From the NCBI RefSeq assembly GCF_019649055.1, contig NW_026570355.1, positions 62,001-126,000 of the forward strand: a stretch of 64,000 nucleotides of DNA, read 5' to 3'. The translations under genes were made by a program, and so were the position numbers. This document shows, in pieces, positions 11,460-21,789 of the stretch (position 1 is the stretch's first letter; each line of letters opens with the position of its first letter). Source of the DNA: Paramacrobiotus metropolitanus (Eukaryota > Tardigrada > Eutardigrada > Parachela > Macrobiotidae). Under the pieces are notes generated by a model that saw nothing but the letters and a program-made list of their open reading frames with translations, was not told the DNA's origin and did no database searches.

Positions 11460-13411
11460 CTAGGCACAAGCCGCGGTGGCTCGCGATCGTGGAATACCGG
11501 AATGACCCCGCGGCCAGTGGATTTTCTCCACCCGGATGTCCAGTTTGTGGGGACACCAGTCGCCTACTTTCACATTCTCGTAGCGTCCACTGGATTGCGG
11601 TGGCCCGCTACCATTGACCACTTTGTAAAAATTGTAGATTTCGTACATTTCTCCTACACAGAAAACGTTTAGTAACAGAGAAAACGCACTGCGATGGTTG
11701 CGGTGATTCGGTTACCACGTCATATTTACCTGGATTGACTAGTGTTTGTACCAGATAATCATTTAAGCACCCCATCAATCTGACTGGAAACTTCAGCACT
11801 TCCTTCCTTCACCGTGATGCCAAGCCCAACATATTTCATTAACGCTACGGCGTACAGCTGGATCGCTTCTTTAGCCTCGTTGCTTTCGTGTCGACTGTGA
11901 AATTTACCATCTTCAAACTCAGGTTTGTGTGGCACACTTTCCATTCTGACTGTCGCCATGTTGAATTAAGCGAAAAAGTCCCGTTGATCGTGCACTGAAA
12001 TTTGGTCTCCCAAAACCGTTGGAAGAACGGATTGCGGAAGGCATTTTCCTGCCCGGGTGTCCAATCAAGCAAGTGCTGCTCAAAGGTGGTGCTGCTCTGT
12101 GTTGGAGGTTTGAGCTTAATCGTTAGAGAGCCGTCAAGTTCATCCTCTAGATTGGTTCCTTGAAAGTACGCTAACGCGATGGGATCGTGCAGCAAACCGA
12201 TATAAAGCAATCCGTGCTCTGAACGGTTCTTCATTTGCTTGAAAGAGTCCACCAACCAGGCGACGGCGCTGGTTGGGGCAAACACGACCACAACCGGCGT
12301 CGTGGGTCTGCCTCGCGAAATCGTGGTACCGGCGACATCGTTTTCTCCCTCAGCTCGCCAAAAGATTGTCATGTTGGTTTTTGATGCAGATGTGATGGTT
12401 TTTGATCTCCGCTAAAAAACGCTGCAGGCGCATCGTGTCATTCGGCACCCCCGGCAACGGCGTAGTTAACCTGCGCCCAGTTGAAGAAGGCCAGGATATT
12501 AGCTAACGCTTTACCTTGGTCTTTTCCAGACAAATCTGAACAAAAGAGGAAACGATTAATTTTATCATAAACTGAAAAAAAAAGAAAGAAACGGATTGTT
12601 CCGAGAACTGTCCATGTTGTACTCTGTACAAGCAGTTTAAAGGCAGATTGCGAAAAGAGTTTCAAGATAATATATCATAGTTCTGAAGTATATGTTTCTG
12701 GTTTCAGGATGCTGTACGCCAGGTTGTTGCAAATGCAAATACCGGTAAGTTATCGGTATGACAACTGGTTTACCGGGAATTGATTTTATGGATCTTTTTG
12801 TTTGAGAAGTGGTTAAGATACACGCAGATTCATTATGTTTCTTATCACTACTTTCATGCATTACGAGAACTGATCGAGCAGCTTACTGGTCGTGTTGAAA
12901 TAATAGAAGTGGCGCTTCCATTCAGCCATGTCCTCTGGGCGCGGCTTCCGCATCAAGCCGCGATAGACACCGACAATGTTCAGCGCCGGATCGACATGTA
13001 TCTGTACAGCGACGGAACTGACGCTCTGATTCGGATCCACTGCGAAACGTGGTAGGCTGGACATTCGGGTGACCGGTTGAAAGATATCGACAGTACCGAT
13101 AAAGCAGTGCTGTGATATCTCGGCTCCTGCAAAATTAAAAGCAGCTCTTCATGGATAATGTTTTTACAAACCTTATTTAACTGCCCGTTTTTTATGGTTA
13201 TAGATTGACGACAAACGGAAGCACCGAACGGGCTGTAAAGGAATTCATTTACCGTAGGTGCGTACCGAGTTTGAGGCCGGGAAGAATGGCTGGATGGTGG
13301 CTGATTAAATCGAGCGCCGTCAGCACTGCTTCCACGCGCTGCATACAGTGATCGTATTGTTCGACATTTGGTCGCATCGCAAAGGATGGACTAGCATCGC
13401 ACTGCGTGGAG
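11460..13411 (-). pseudogene. class C GPCR (mGluR-like) ligand-binding domain, decayed
   Basis: Minus-strand pieces follow the order of a Venus-flytrap domain. Exon 13411-13253 has RVEAVLTALDLI...ILPGLKLG, like the family's AMLFAIDQIN...LLPN..LG segment. About 12540-12450 has KALANILAFFNW. Bases 12340-11990 have VVVVFAPTSAVAWLVDSF and RNPFFQRFWETKFQC, the family hallmark. About 11930-11840 has EAIQLYAVALMKYVG. Bases 11648-11460 have YEIYNFYKVVNGSG...VKVGDW, then a PRS..C end that leads into the cysteine-rich linker. The reading frame changes near 12450, 12375 and 11965. No seven-helix part is seen downstream, down to 5.6 kb. The piece at 13124-12861 is open and probably belongs here, but I could not align it. 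Such receptors bind amino-acid-like ligands; this copy should not make a receptor. Confidence 0.72.
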
Positions 13412-14113
13412 CTACAAATCGTTCACTAAGCAGCTCTTAAACGAACCGCATTGAATGCATTAAGCTGTCATGAAGAAATTTACCGGCGTCAAATAGATTG
13501 TGCTCATTCATGGCAGTTGCTTACAAACAACAAACAGTTGCTTGGTCTGATTTCGATCTTTCCTATAAGTCACAGCTCAAATTGCGTACATAATGCAACC
13601 CATTCAGCAAGCAAGGGCTATTAAAAGATAATTCTAGAAGAACAGCACCGTTGTCTCCGGAAATTTGACGGCATTTCAGAGGAAGGATCTGTATCTGTAC
13701 GTGCCACATTTTGCCTCTAGCCTTTTTTACTTTTTCAAGAAAATCGCTGTAGTTTATACAATAGTTTTAAGATATCCGGAGAAATCGGTTTGTCGTGAGG
13801 CCTTGCAAAACCGGAAATGGAAATGCTATTATTCCTTTGTCACAATTTTAATGTATTTAATCATACCAGGAACATGCACCGATTGGTTCGTGTATAACAA
13901 TGATGTGTAACATTTTCTAGGTAGCATGAAAATGAATGTTTTCTTGGTTGCTCCATTAGCATTCCGCATACGTGCTACTTTATATTTAACTTCCTGGTAG
14001 CATCGCTTTGTTTGCCGTGATACACAGTTCTCACAGTCGGTTAAGTAAAAACAATAAAAATCCACGGAAAAATAAATAAACAGCACATCTATTTGCACCA
14101 GAAATGAGTGTTT
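13412..14113. other. spacer with no recognised gene
   Basis: AT-rich; short ORFs only. Confidence 0.4.
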
Positions 14114-14175
14114 GTTAATGTTTTTGCTGGTCGCCGCACGATCGCTCTGTGCCGACTGGGAGTGGGATAAAATGC
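14114..14175 (+). pseudogene. fragment of exon 1 of the ten-cysteine gene family
   Basis: The run TTTTTGCTGGTCGCCGCACGATCGCTCTGTGCCGACTG (14120-14157) lines up with bases 3443-3507 of copy A, covering the signal-peptide core and first mature cysteine, with an internal gap. No exon 2 or 3 follows. It is a dead scrap. Confidence 0.5.
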
Positions 14176-14758
14176 ATTCATATCAGAAAGTGCAAACGCC
14201 AACAAACTACATTACAGTTAAAAATTTAAACATTGAAACACGATATTGGATTAATTTTACTAAACTCTTGAAAACAGCATGAAAAGTAAAAATTTGGACC
14301 GGCTGCAGTAGCCCGGTTGGAACGCGTATACATATGAACAAAATTTTCGTTTTTATTTAATTAAAACTTTTATTTTGTATTTGTGCAGGTAAACACCGCT
14401 TAGCGATACAAGTAGTAAATGAAAAATCCCTAAAACGACACAGGTACGAGAAAAATTAAAGTGCCGGCAGTTCTTTTTAACACATTAAACCCGATCAGAC
14501 GTTACCAGATATGCACGTACGGTAAATTAATTCGATTATATTGTGTAACGCTTCTTCATCAAGCAGAAGCCTAAATGACGGTGCAAAATTCATTGCAAAC
14601 TACAATTAACGCTTTCTGTGGCGCAACAGACTTATTCTTAAACCTTTTCCTGTAATTTGAGCTCCTGTAATACTCCTTATAGTCCCATTGATAAACAAGT
14701 TTGAGGCAAGAAGCGGCTCACGTACAGCGATAAAGTCTTTCAAATGATTTCAACGTAC

Positions 14759-14830
14759 TGCGCCGTGGTGCAGTGGTACTGCCTACGCGGATCTAACGAC
14801 GTAGCCGGTGTTCGATTCCCCATCGGTGCA
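14759..14830 (+). tRNA. tRNA-like sequence, possibly a SINE head
   Basis: This is a 72-base stretch whose ends pair as a 7-bp acceptor stem (TGCGCCG with CGGTGCA). It has an A-box-like TGGTGCAGTGG and a B-box-like GTGTTCGATTCCC. A 5-bp anticodon-type stem (CTACG/CGTAG) encloses a 12-base loop instead of seven, the D stem has a mismatch, and the T stem is poor. So it is either a degenerate tRNA or the pol III head of a tRNA-derived SINE. I do not assign an anticodon. Confidence 0.4.
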
Positions 14831-15024
14831 TTTCAGCCGTTCCTCGATTTCCCTCGGATTGCGCCCTGCTTAGACAAGGTTAGAATTCTGCTAAGCAGAA
14901 AAATTATGTATCGAGCCAAATTGTAGCGGACGGCGAGATTCTGAACATATCACGCTAAATTTTATGACCAAACACGCTGTATTTATGCAGTTACAAATGC
15001 TATAGTTACCACAATTGGGGCGCA

Positions 15025-15175
15025 TGCAAAAACAAGCTGCCGGCCGTGCCGAATTGAAGCTGCCCGGCGAAAATTTTTCGATTGGTCGGTTTATTTAGAA
15101 ATTGAATAAACCGACCAATCGAAAGATTTTCACCGGGCAGCTTCAATTCGGCTCGGCCGGCAGCTTGTTTTCGCA
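15025..15175. repeat. large palindrome, 71-bp arms with 9-bp spacer
   Basis: Bases 15025-15095 pair with 15105-15175 with only a few mismatches, sharing AAGCTGCCGGCC, GAATTGAAGCTGCCCGG and GATTGGTCGGTTTATT. The spacer is TAGAAATTG. Such hairpins are typical of foldback MITEs, or of recent inverted duplication of one MITE end. Confidence 0.9.
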
Positions 15176-15700
15176 CATAGGTAGTTCAATAATGATCGTA
15201 ATAAATAAACTTACTGACAGGAACAAAGCCATAGTCGTCATTGATTGTCGAATGTGGCTCTGCCTGACTGCCCTTGACGTTAGACGCGGCAGCTACAGTC
15301 ACAAACAAAAGTCCTTTCTGTGGTAATATAATTTGCATAATTGTTCTCGTCAAGATGTGCGCCAAAACAACATACAGTATAATCGATTTTACCTCAAGCG
15401 CGTAATAACCGCGATGATTTGCAAAAATGTAAGAAAGAATTCTAACACAACGAAAATTATTGGAGCTGTAAATATCACAGCTTTAAAACTTATTATTCCT
15501 TCCAAATATCACTGTAAAGACTTTCAATCAAACCATTTTTGGAAACAATTACACTTCGCTCCAAAGTGCAGCCATGGGTCCGGACTTAAAAGGTCACAGA
15601 AACAACACTGTCAGCATTAGGACGGTTCACTGACACGATAGAAAATAGCTTGGATATGGATTAAGTTTACAGCCGGGCAAGACAGGCAAGTGACTAATTA
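15176..15700. other. spacer
   Basis: Two short ORFs (74 and 95 codons) without domains. No gene supported. Confidence 0.4.
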
Positions 15701-15721
15701 TTCAAGATTGCAGCGGGATCG

Positions 15722-16290
15722 TTGAGCTCAAATAAACCCAATGCTCGGCTAGAAGCAGAAGTAACATCCTTATGTTTTAAAAAGCTATCAAACTTTCAAG
15801 CTCTGCTATCTCATTTATTTACCATTGTTGCAAGCTTTGCTGCAGTGGAACCCTTAAACAACACAATAATCGACACAGTTTTGCGTTTTGACAACAATTT
15901 CACGAACGTTAACTGGAACTTTCTCGCTGGGTTCAAACTGTTCACCAGTGTAACGACCTTTTTCGTGAATGCCCTAGTTTTGTGCGTTTTATTGAGGACA
16001 CGCGAATTGCACACAGGCTTCAACATGTACATGATCGATCTTCTGGTATGCAATGTACTCCTGGTTCTGCTGAGCTCGTTTTACCTCGTTGTCACCTGGA
16101 TGAGGCCGAAATGGTGGCCCGGTTGGACGGCTAACGCGACATCCGCTGCGTTGATCAGTCCTAAGCCACTAAATTTCGTGGGTAAAGAGGCTCCGGATAA
16201 GCTGAAGAAGTTCGATGACGTCATCCGGGTGAAAGCAGAACAGATAACCAACGTAGCAATGTCCAGCTCAGTATGGAAGCAAGCCTCTTG
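15722..16290 (+). pseudogene. class A GPCR fragment, N-terminus to TM2
   Basis: The ORF runs 189 codons but has no ATG before the membrane part; a splice acceptor (TTGCAG at about 15706) could start it as an exon. Residues 20-45 are hydrophobic. Two N-glycosylation sites follow (NNT, NFT), then TM1 (residues 68-90, ending in NALVLCVLL) and TM2 (about 103-128, YMIDLLVCNVLLVLL). After a tryptophan-rich loop (MRPKWWPGW) the sequence loses receptor character. No TM3-TM7 exons are found before the next GPCR-like gene. The TM1 pattern (W, then SVT, then NA.VL) resembles that of the pseudogene at 17369, so the two are probably related. Confidence 0.55.
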
Positions 16291-16297
16291 AAAAGGG

Positions 16298-16385
16298 CAC
16301 ACCGACAACTCGCTGACGGTCATCTTGCTGACCGACAACTTGCTGACGACTATTTGCTGACCGACAAAATGTTGACCCGACAGTT
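16298..16385. repeat. TTGCTGACCGACAA dispersed minisatellite, locus 1
   Basis: Five or six degenerate units of TTGCTGACCGACAA. The same block, in the same unit order, recurs at 25951-26104, with a short version at 33127-33155. Confidence 0.8.
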
Positions 16386-16600
16386 TGTTGAAACAACAAA
16401 TCGAAAACTGCCAACACGGTGACATTCTAAGAAGATACAACAATTTCGGCAGCGACAAACAGTTCTTAAGTAAAAACAACGCCTGGTGTGAAGGCAATAT
16501 ACCGAGCTGGTCGGCAAGCACATGACCGACCTTCTTAAAGACGCGCCCGCAGCAGCTTCGTTCAACAGCGGAGAGCCCAGCAGTTCCAGTTCTTCCGGTT
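16386..16600. other. short spacer with serine-rich ORF
   Basis: An ORF from 16522 begins MTDLLKDAPAAASFNSGEPS and then runs into the tandem repeat. It could be a receptor C-tail remnant, but I cannot show that. Confidence 0.3.
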
Positions 16601-16975
16601 TGGACAGTCGGATATCCGGTGCAATGGTTAGGAACGACTGGACTGGTAATCCGACTGTAACTGGTTATCCGACCGAAATAGTCCATAATAAAGCCGGCAT
16701 CGCATCAAATCTTATTGGTTATCCGGTTTTGTAATTGGTTATCCGACTGTAATTGTAATTGGACAGTCGGATATCCGGTGCAACGGTTAGGAACGACTGG
16801 ACTGGTTATCCGACTGTAATTGGTTATCCGACCGAAATATGTAGTTCATAATAAAGCCGGCATCGCATCAAATCTTATGTAATTGGCTATCCGGTTATGT
16901 AATTGGTTATCCGACTGTAATTAGTTGTCCGACCGAAATAGTCTCATAATAAAGCCGGCATCGCATCAAATTTTA
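16601..16975. repeat. tandem repeat, about 150-bp unit with nested GGTTATCCGACTG words
   Basis: Two long units and a partial third. Each contains GGACAGTCGGATATCCGG, GGAACGACTGGACTGG, several TTGGTTATCCGACTG words, and ends AATAAAGCCGGCATCGCATC. The AATAAAGCCGGCATCGCATC word occurs three times (16688, 16851, 16949). Confidence 0.9.
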
Positions 16976-17368
16976 AAACAATATTAAAAAGACCGTTTTA
17001 ATTAGTTACCCTTCCGAGGAAAACACAGGGCTCTGAAATAGAGCTTGTTAATATTTAAATGAGTTCATAAAGCAAAGTAAAAATCTTGTTCCATCGGAGT
17101 GTCGTCTGGATTCATCAGCGACTCTTCAGGTTAACGATAATTTTCCTAACGGAATTGTGCTTAGCAAGAGAGGATCGCGCAGTGCCACATTCATTTCATG
17201 AGCGGGAGGCACAATGTCATGAAGCACTTTTAACTGAGCGATGCGGTCGCCAATCCAGTCGATCGTACCCCGTTCTTATTGATTTATATATCGAATAAAT
17301 TAATTATTTGGCATTTTTCCTATCCTTTCGCCTGCTTGGAACATTTCTCGTTTCAAACGGCGAGCATA

Positions 17369-18769
17369 ATGGCAAATAATAGTTCAGTCTTCAATGCAAC
17401 GACAGACGCCTGTAGCTTGTTGAATAACCCCGCCCGATGGACTATGGCTGCTGTACAGCCTGTACTATCAGTGACATCAGTTCTTTAATATTTTCCAGTA
17501 ATGCTTTCGTCCTTGCAGTGTATATTATTAACATTCGCGTTTGTAGAAACTTTCATGTCTACGTTTTCTCGTTGTTATTCGCTAACTTGTATTTCAGTGT
17601 AATATTCAGACCATTAGACGCTGTTTTTCAGTTGTTCAGTATTTGGTGTTGGGGTTCTTTTTGGTGCACCGTGTACATGTACGCATCTTGGACGCTGCCC
17701 GTTGTCTTTGCGTTCCTTCACACGACTATTGCCATTAATCGCTTCTTTTCCATAATCTTCCCAGTGCAATACCGACACATCCATAACACACGCGTCGCTT
17801 TAATCAGCAGTGCCACTGCCTGGGTTGCTGCGCACGCCGTAGGTTTCCCAGTGGTTATAGTGGACGCGCTTGTTTACCGCCAGCCGGAAACCGAGAACGG
17901 ATGCCTGCTACAGCGTAGGACAAGCCTGATGGCTGTGCATTGGGTCCTGCAACATTGTACGCGCTAGAAAGTGGACACGTATGCTACTGGTGAATAAGCA
18001 TAAGAATGACACAATGCTAGATCTGGAATTGAATCCACCTAGGTCACTTTTAAATGCGGGTGTGCATCGCTCCGCGCATGGTACTTTCCATGCCATGCAG
18101 TAAACTGCCTGTAAGCGTTTCAGACACTGCACAGTAGGGTTTGCAGCAAATTGTGGGTGTTCTGTTATAGCGTTGGCGGACACCAGACTGAAGTTTCTCG
18201 TGACCTCCATCAGTCCCGGTTAACAAACGACTAGCAAAACAAAACTCCGGCAAAAGAATATTATTTGTCGTACATTTACTGCAACATGCGTAACGTTTTT
18301 ATCTGCTTCTTATAATTAATAGCCTGTCTCAGAAAAATTACTGTTTTTATTGGTTGTACCTGTGGACTGAAGTCTGTTGGCGCCCATAATCGATAGTTTC
18401 TTTAAACGTCTTCGCCGTAAAACCACAACGATGGGAAATAAAGTGAGCATCACGAAAAGCGCGGCGATAATCACCACCATAGGCACGTTTTCATAAACTT
18501 TCTGGATCGGTGACAGGTCCATATTATGACAGAAGCTCGACAAGCGAAAGGTCAGAAAAAAGCAACTTTATCTTGTTTACCATGTTCACCTTTACCTTTT
18601 TTTTAACTTTCACATGCAATAATTTGCTGGTTATCCCTTTTATGTATACAATTATCCATCTGTGTCTTTCTGGTTGGGAACAGTCTGTCAATTGCAAAAC
18701 ATAGTGGATCCGATTATTTTCGCCTTATCTCTCTCTGATTTGCGCCAGCTGGTGTTCAAGAGGCGGTAA
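17369..18769 (+). pseudogene. class A GPCR pseudogene with inverted TM5 segment
   Basis: ATG at 17369 opens a glycosylated N-terminus (NNSS, NATT). Its frame ends in TM1 at 17489, and the adjacent frame carries on with TM1 (SSNAFVLAVYIINI), TM2, TM3 and an NRFFSIIFPVQY segment in the DRY place, then TM4 and an extracellular loop cysteine, to about 17925. TM6 (LFTMFTFTFFLTFTCNNL) follows on the plus strand at 18550-18690. TM7 (NIVDPIIFALSLSD, an NPxxY-like motif) and a helix-8 end at 18769 lie in another frame. The missing TM5 and third loop are found on the minus strand at 18540-18316 (PMVVIIAALFVMLTLFPIVV then LRRRRLKKL). So the gene has at least two frame changes and a local inversion, and cannot make a receptor. 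Confidence 0.62.
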
Positions 18770-19700
18770 AATGAAGTGGAAAATCCTGTCCGCAGAATTT
18801 GATTATCATTAGCCAGACATAACCAACGGCACCACCTCCGACAGTAACCCGTGGATAATGGCCTGTTGAAGAGCCGTTAACCCGTTAACCGGATGCTCTG
18901 GCCTCTTGTAGATGGAGCCAACCCGGGTCACCATTTCCAGTGCTCTGAAGCTGAGCGCAGAAATTGTGTTTCCTCGCGCTCACCGTAAGATTCACCGTAT
19001 GATCATCAGCTATCCAGGATTTTCGTTCAAAGGGTGAATTAGGCTTGCTTGCCGTGGAACTGAGGTTCTTGTTGCTGTTGAGGAATGACGTTTTCATACG
19101 GAATGTTACCTGCCCGCGTGCATGCGTTCGTGTTGCGTGTTTCCTTGTGCCGGCAGACCAGTCGTCTGCCAGGGATTTTCATACAATTAAAATCCACCGC
19201 ACAAGATTTGAAGCAGTTTATGGTATTTGTATCATCAGTTTACGATCTTGCTGCTCTCTGTTGGTTCATCTCAGAAAGTATGTTGCCAGTAAACATCATC
19301 AGTATTCAGTATCACCGCGTACTCTCATCACTAGAAAAACCCAGCATTACAGTGCGACAGCAAAAACCTTTCTGAACAATCTAAACCTCATAATACTGTA
19401 AATGAAAAGGTCTGTTAATGTTACTGCTTTCGAATGCATTGTGGACGCTGAGACACGGCTGCTGGGAAGTTGATACTCTTTGGTGATCGGCGGTGTGCCG
19501 TGATCATGGGTCAACGGGAAGCCGGCCGACCGGGGGCCGGCGGAAGAGAGCGGCCAGATCCCGCGCACTGTGCGTTGGGCTTTGCTAGTAAAGCGTGTTG
19601 CGTCGCGACGTGTTTCGGATTTGATATTCGAAGATTTCGCCTTCGCTTCACGGTCTTACTTCGAAGTGGGATCGTCAGCGCGTGCTTCTATTGTTCCTTG
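18770..19700. other. spacer
   Basis: No gene recognised; short ORFs without domains. Confidence 0.4.
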
Positions 19701-19701
19701 T

Positions 19702-19822
19702 TGCGACCCGCTGCGATCTGCTTTTTCCAACGATGTGGAAGGGATCGATGACCGAGGCGAATCGGGTGACTGACGGCTGTCCTTTGATCCCATCCGCTAC
19801 CACAAAGCCATCGCTCATTAGG
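19702..19822 (+). pseudogene. scrap of a ten-cysteine gene (exon 1 and exon 2 pieces)
   Basis: Bases 19704-19768 resemble 3526-3590 of copy A (GACCCGCTGCGATCTGC against GATCCGCTGCGATCCAC; then GATGACCGAGGCG against GATGAGCGAGGCG). Bases 19777-19815 resemble 3979-4017 in exon 2 (ATCCCATCCGCTACCA shared exactly). The intervening intron and exon parts are gone. It is a decayed copy beside intact copy B. Confidence 0.6.
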
Positions 19823-20203
19823 ACACACGACGGCGCACTGTTTTATCTTCCCGAAAGGCACACCGCTGATCTGACTCGATAGTCAATAAACGCAAAGTCT
19901 GCAACTGTTACTAAGGATAAAGTGTGTACTGCAGCATGTACCGTTCCGTTCCAAAGTGCAATGTTTAACTTCAACACATGTGCACTTTTACCCACACTCC
20001 AATCAGTGCAATGGTACAGTTCCACTTCGGCTAGTGTACTCTGTATTTTAAATATTACAGAAATATCTCGTCACATCAGTATCAATGGTGGTGCGCACAC
20101 AGACCTCGGCAGTCAGTTACACTGTGCAATGTATTGCGAACTGGAGAATAATTTCTGTTTGTTGGTTTCACCTTGCTATACTGTATTCAGCAGTACTGCA
20201 CAA

Positions 20204-21384
20204 ATGGCCTTTATTTTGTATCTCCTCCTTACGGCAACATTTGCGCTGTTTACCGGTAAAGCACGGAGCGAACCATGCAGTGCCGATCTGACAGACAAAT
20301 GCCGCGAATTGATATCGGCGCACTACAGCACGGTGGAAGCCTTGGGGTGGCCAATAACGGATGAGATTGTCAATGCTTCTCACCAATTGGCTCACGACTA
20401 CTGCCGGTAACCCTTGCTCTTTTGATAATTTTCTTCTATATTTAGCGTGTAAAGCGTAACCAAAAGATGTATGCTCATGGAAAATGTACGCACGTAATAG
20501 TCAGATGGCCTACACAGCAAGGAAACGCTTTTGCGTATTTTGACTGAAAACAATTTCACCATTTTTATAGAGCGGCATGAGCTTGCGCCAGCTTCATCGT
20601 TAAACTTTTGAGCACTTTCATCTGCTGATCTGGCGGCCTAACGAAAACAATGTTGATTTTATAAATCAAGATGTTCGGTAGAAAAGTACTTCCAAGCTTT
20701 TCCAACCGCAAAAAAATGTGTTTCTAGGTAATAATCATTAGTTCTACGTTACATTGTATGGTTGATAAAGCAAGAGATGCTACCTTTTACCGCTTAAGAA
20801 AAAAGCAAGAAAAAGACCCGCTGTAGTGCTTTCAATTCGTACGCATTGGATAACTGGATTTTGGAACCGTATACAACATACACTGAATGCGTTATGGTGT
20901 TGTAGTGCCGCCAATGCCTCCGCCCACTGCCTTTTCAATCTGCCCATCCGGTGCGCGCACGATCCCGAACTGCTCCAACGCTTCACACAAGACGGATTAT
21001 GGTACACTGCGGAGATGGCCAATGTCGTAGCGAAGACCTGCCAACTGCCCATTAGTACCTTGCGCTTCGTGCGCGCCCTCGAGCACTGTTCGCGACAACG
21101 TTCCGATTTGTTGGTGGAGCTTTTAGGCTTGGATAGAGATTTGTCAGCAGCTGCCTGGCACAACGCCACCAGCGCCCGGCACAATGTCTGCCAGTAGGTG
21201 AACATATATGCCTTGTAAGGTTGGTGCAATTTTCTCACTATTTCGTTGTAGATATCTATACCGGTTTACCGCCGCAATGGATGGTGCGGCTAAGGCGGAG
21301 ATGACGGAAAAATGCGGACGGATAGCGGTGGAGGTGCTGCGCGACGGTCATCAGCAGTTGCACGAAGCCCACTGCTCGCCTTAG
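20204..21384 (+). CDS. secreted ten-cysteine protein, copy B (3 exons, intact)
   Basis: Exons are 20204-20406, 20906-21193 and 21252-21384, coding for 207 residues. Both introns are phase 2, as in the gene at 3434. Residues 1-18 form a signal peptide (AFILYLLLTATFALF). The ten cysteines fall in the same order as in copy A (PC, KC, YC, HC, RC, TC, HC, VC, KC, HC), and the last exon is again 44 codons. Identity outside the cysteines is low, so the family evolves fast while keeping the disulfide frame. The start at 20204 is chosen because it gives the signal peptide. A possible polyA signal (CAATAAA) lies at about 21460. Exons 2-3 and about 150 bases of 3' flank are duplicated at 54.9-55.6 kb. 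No function can be assigned; secretion is the only safe inference. Confidence 0.82.
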
Positions 21385-21789
21385 TATAGCTTCTCCTGGG
21401 TTAAGTTAAGGCTTGTGATTTGTTTTGCTTATTCGACTCTCCTCTAAGTCAGTCCGCGCAATAAATTTGTAATTTCTGGGCGTGCTTTGGACACTATGTT
21501 CGGCGTGTTTAAGTTGGAGCCCCTGTTGTTAATTTTGCTTGGTTTCTGCTTAATTAACTGACCAAAAAGATTGCATGCGTGATGGATTCTGCTTGATCAG
21601 CTCCGTACCAACGTGTTTAAAATAAATTATGGTTTGCAAGTTTGGAGGTGCGCGAAAGAGTACCAGATAGCTGATAGGGAAATACAATCAGCCTTCGTTT
21701 GAATGACACGAAATCCAGCGTTTCTGATAGCTCATAAGATTTTAAATGAAGATGCAAATGAGACTGAGACGACAAAAGATACTCGGACT

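Noticed and set aside
16081-16686. 201-codon minus-strand ORF
   Set aside because: Antisense to the GPCR fragment and across the TTGCTGACC repeat; no domain.
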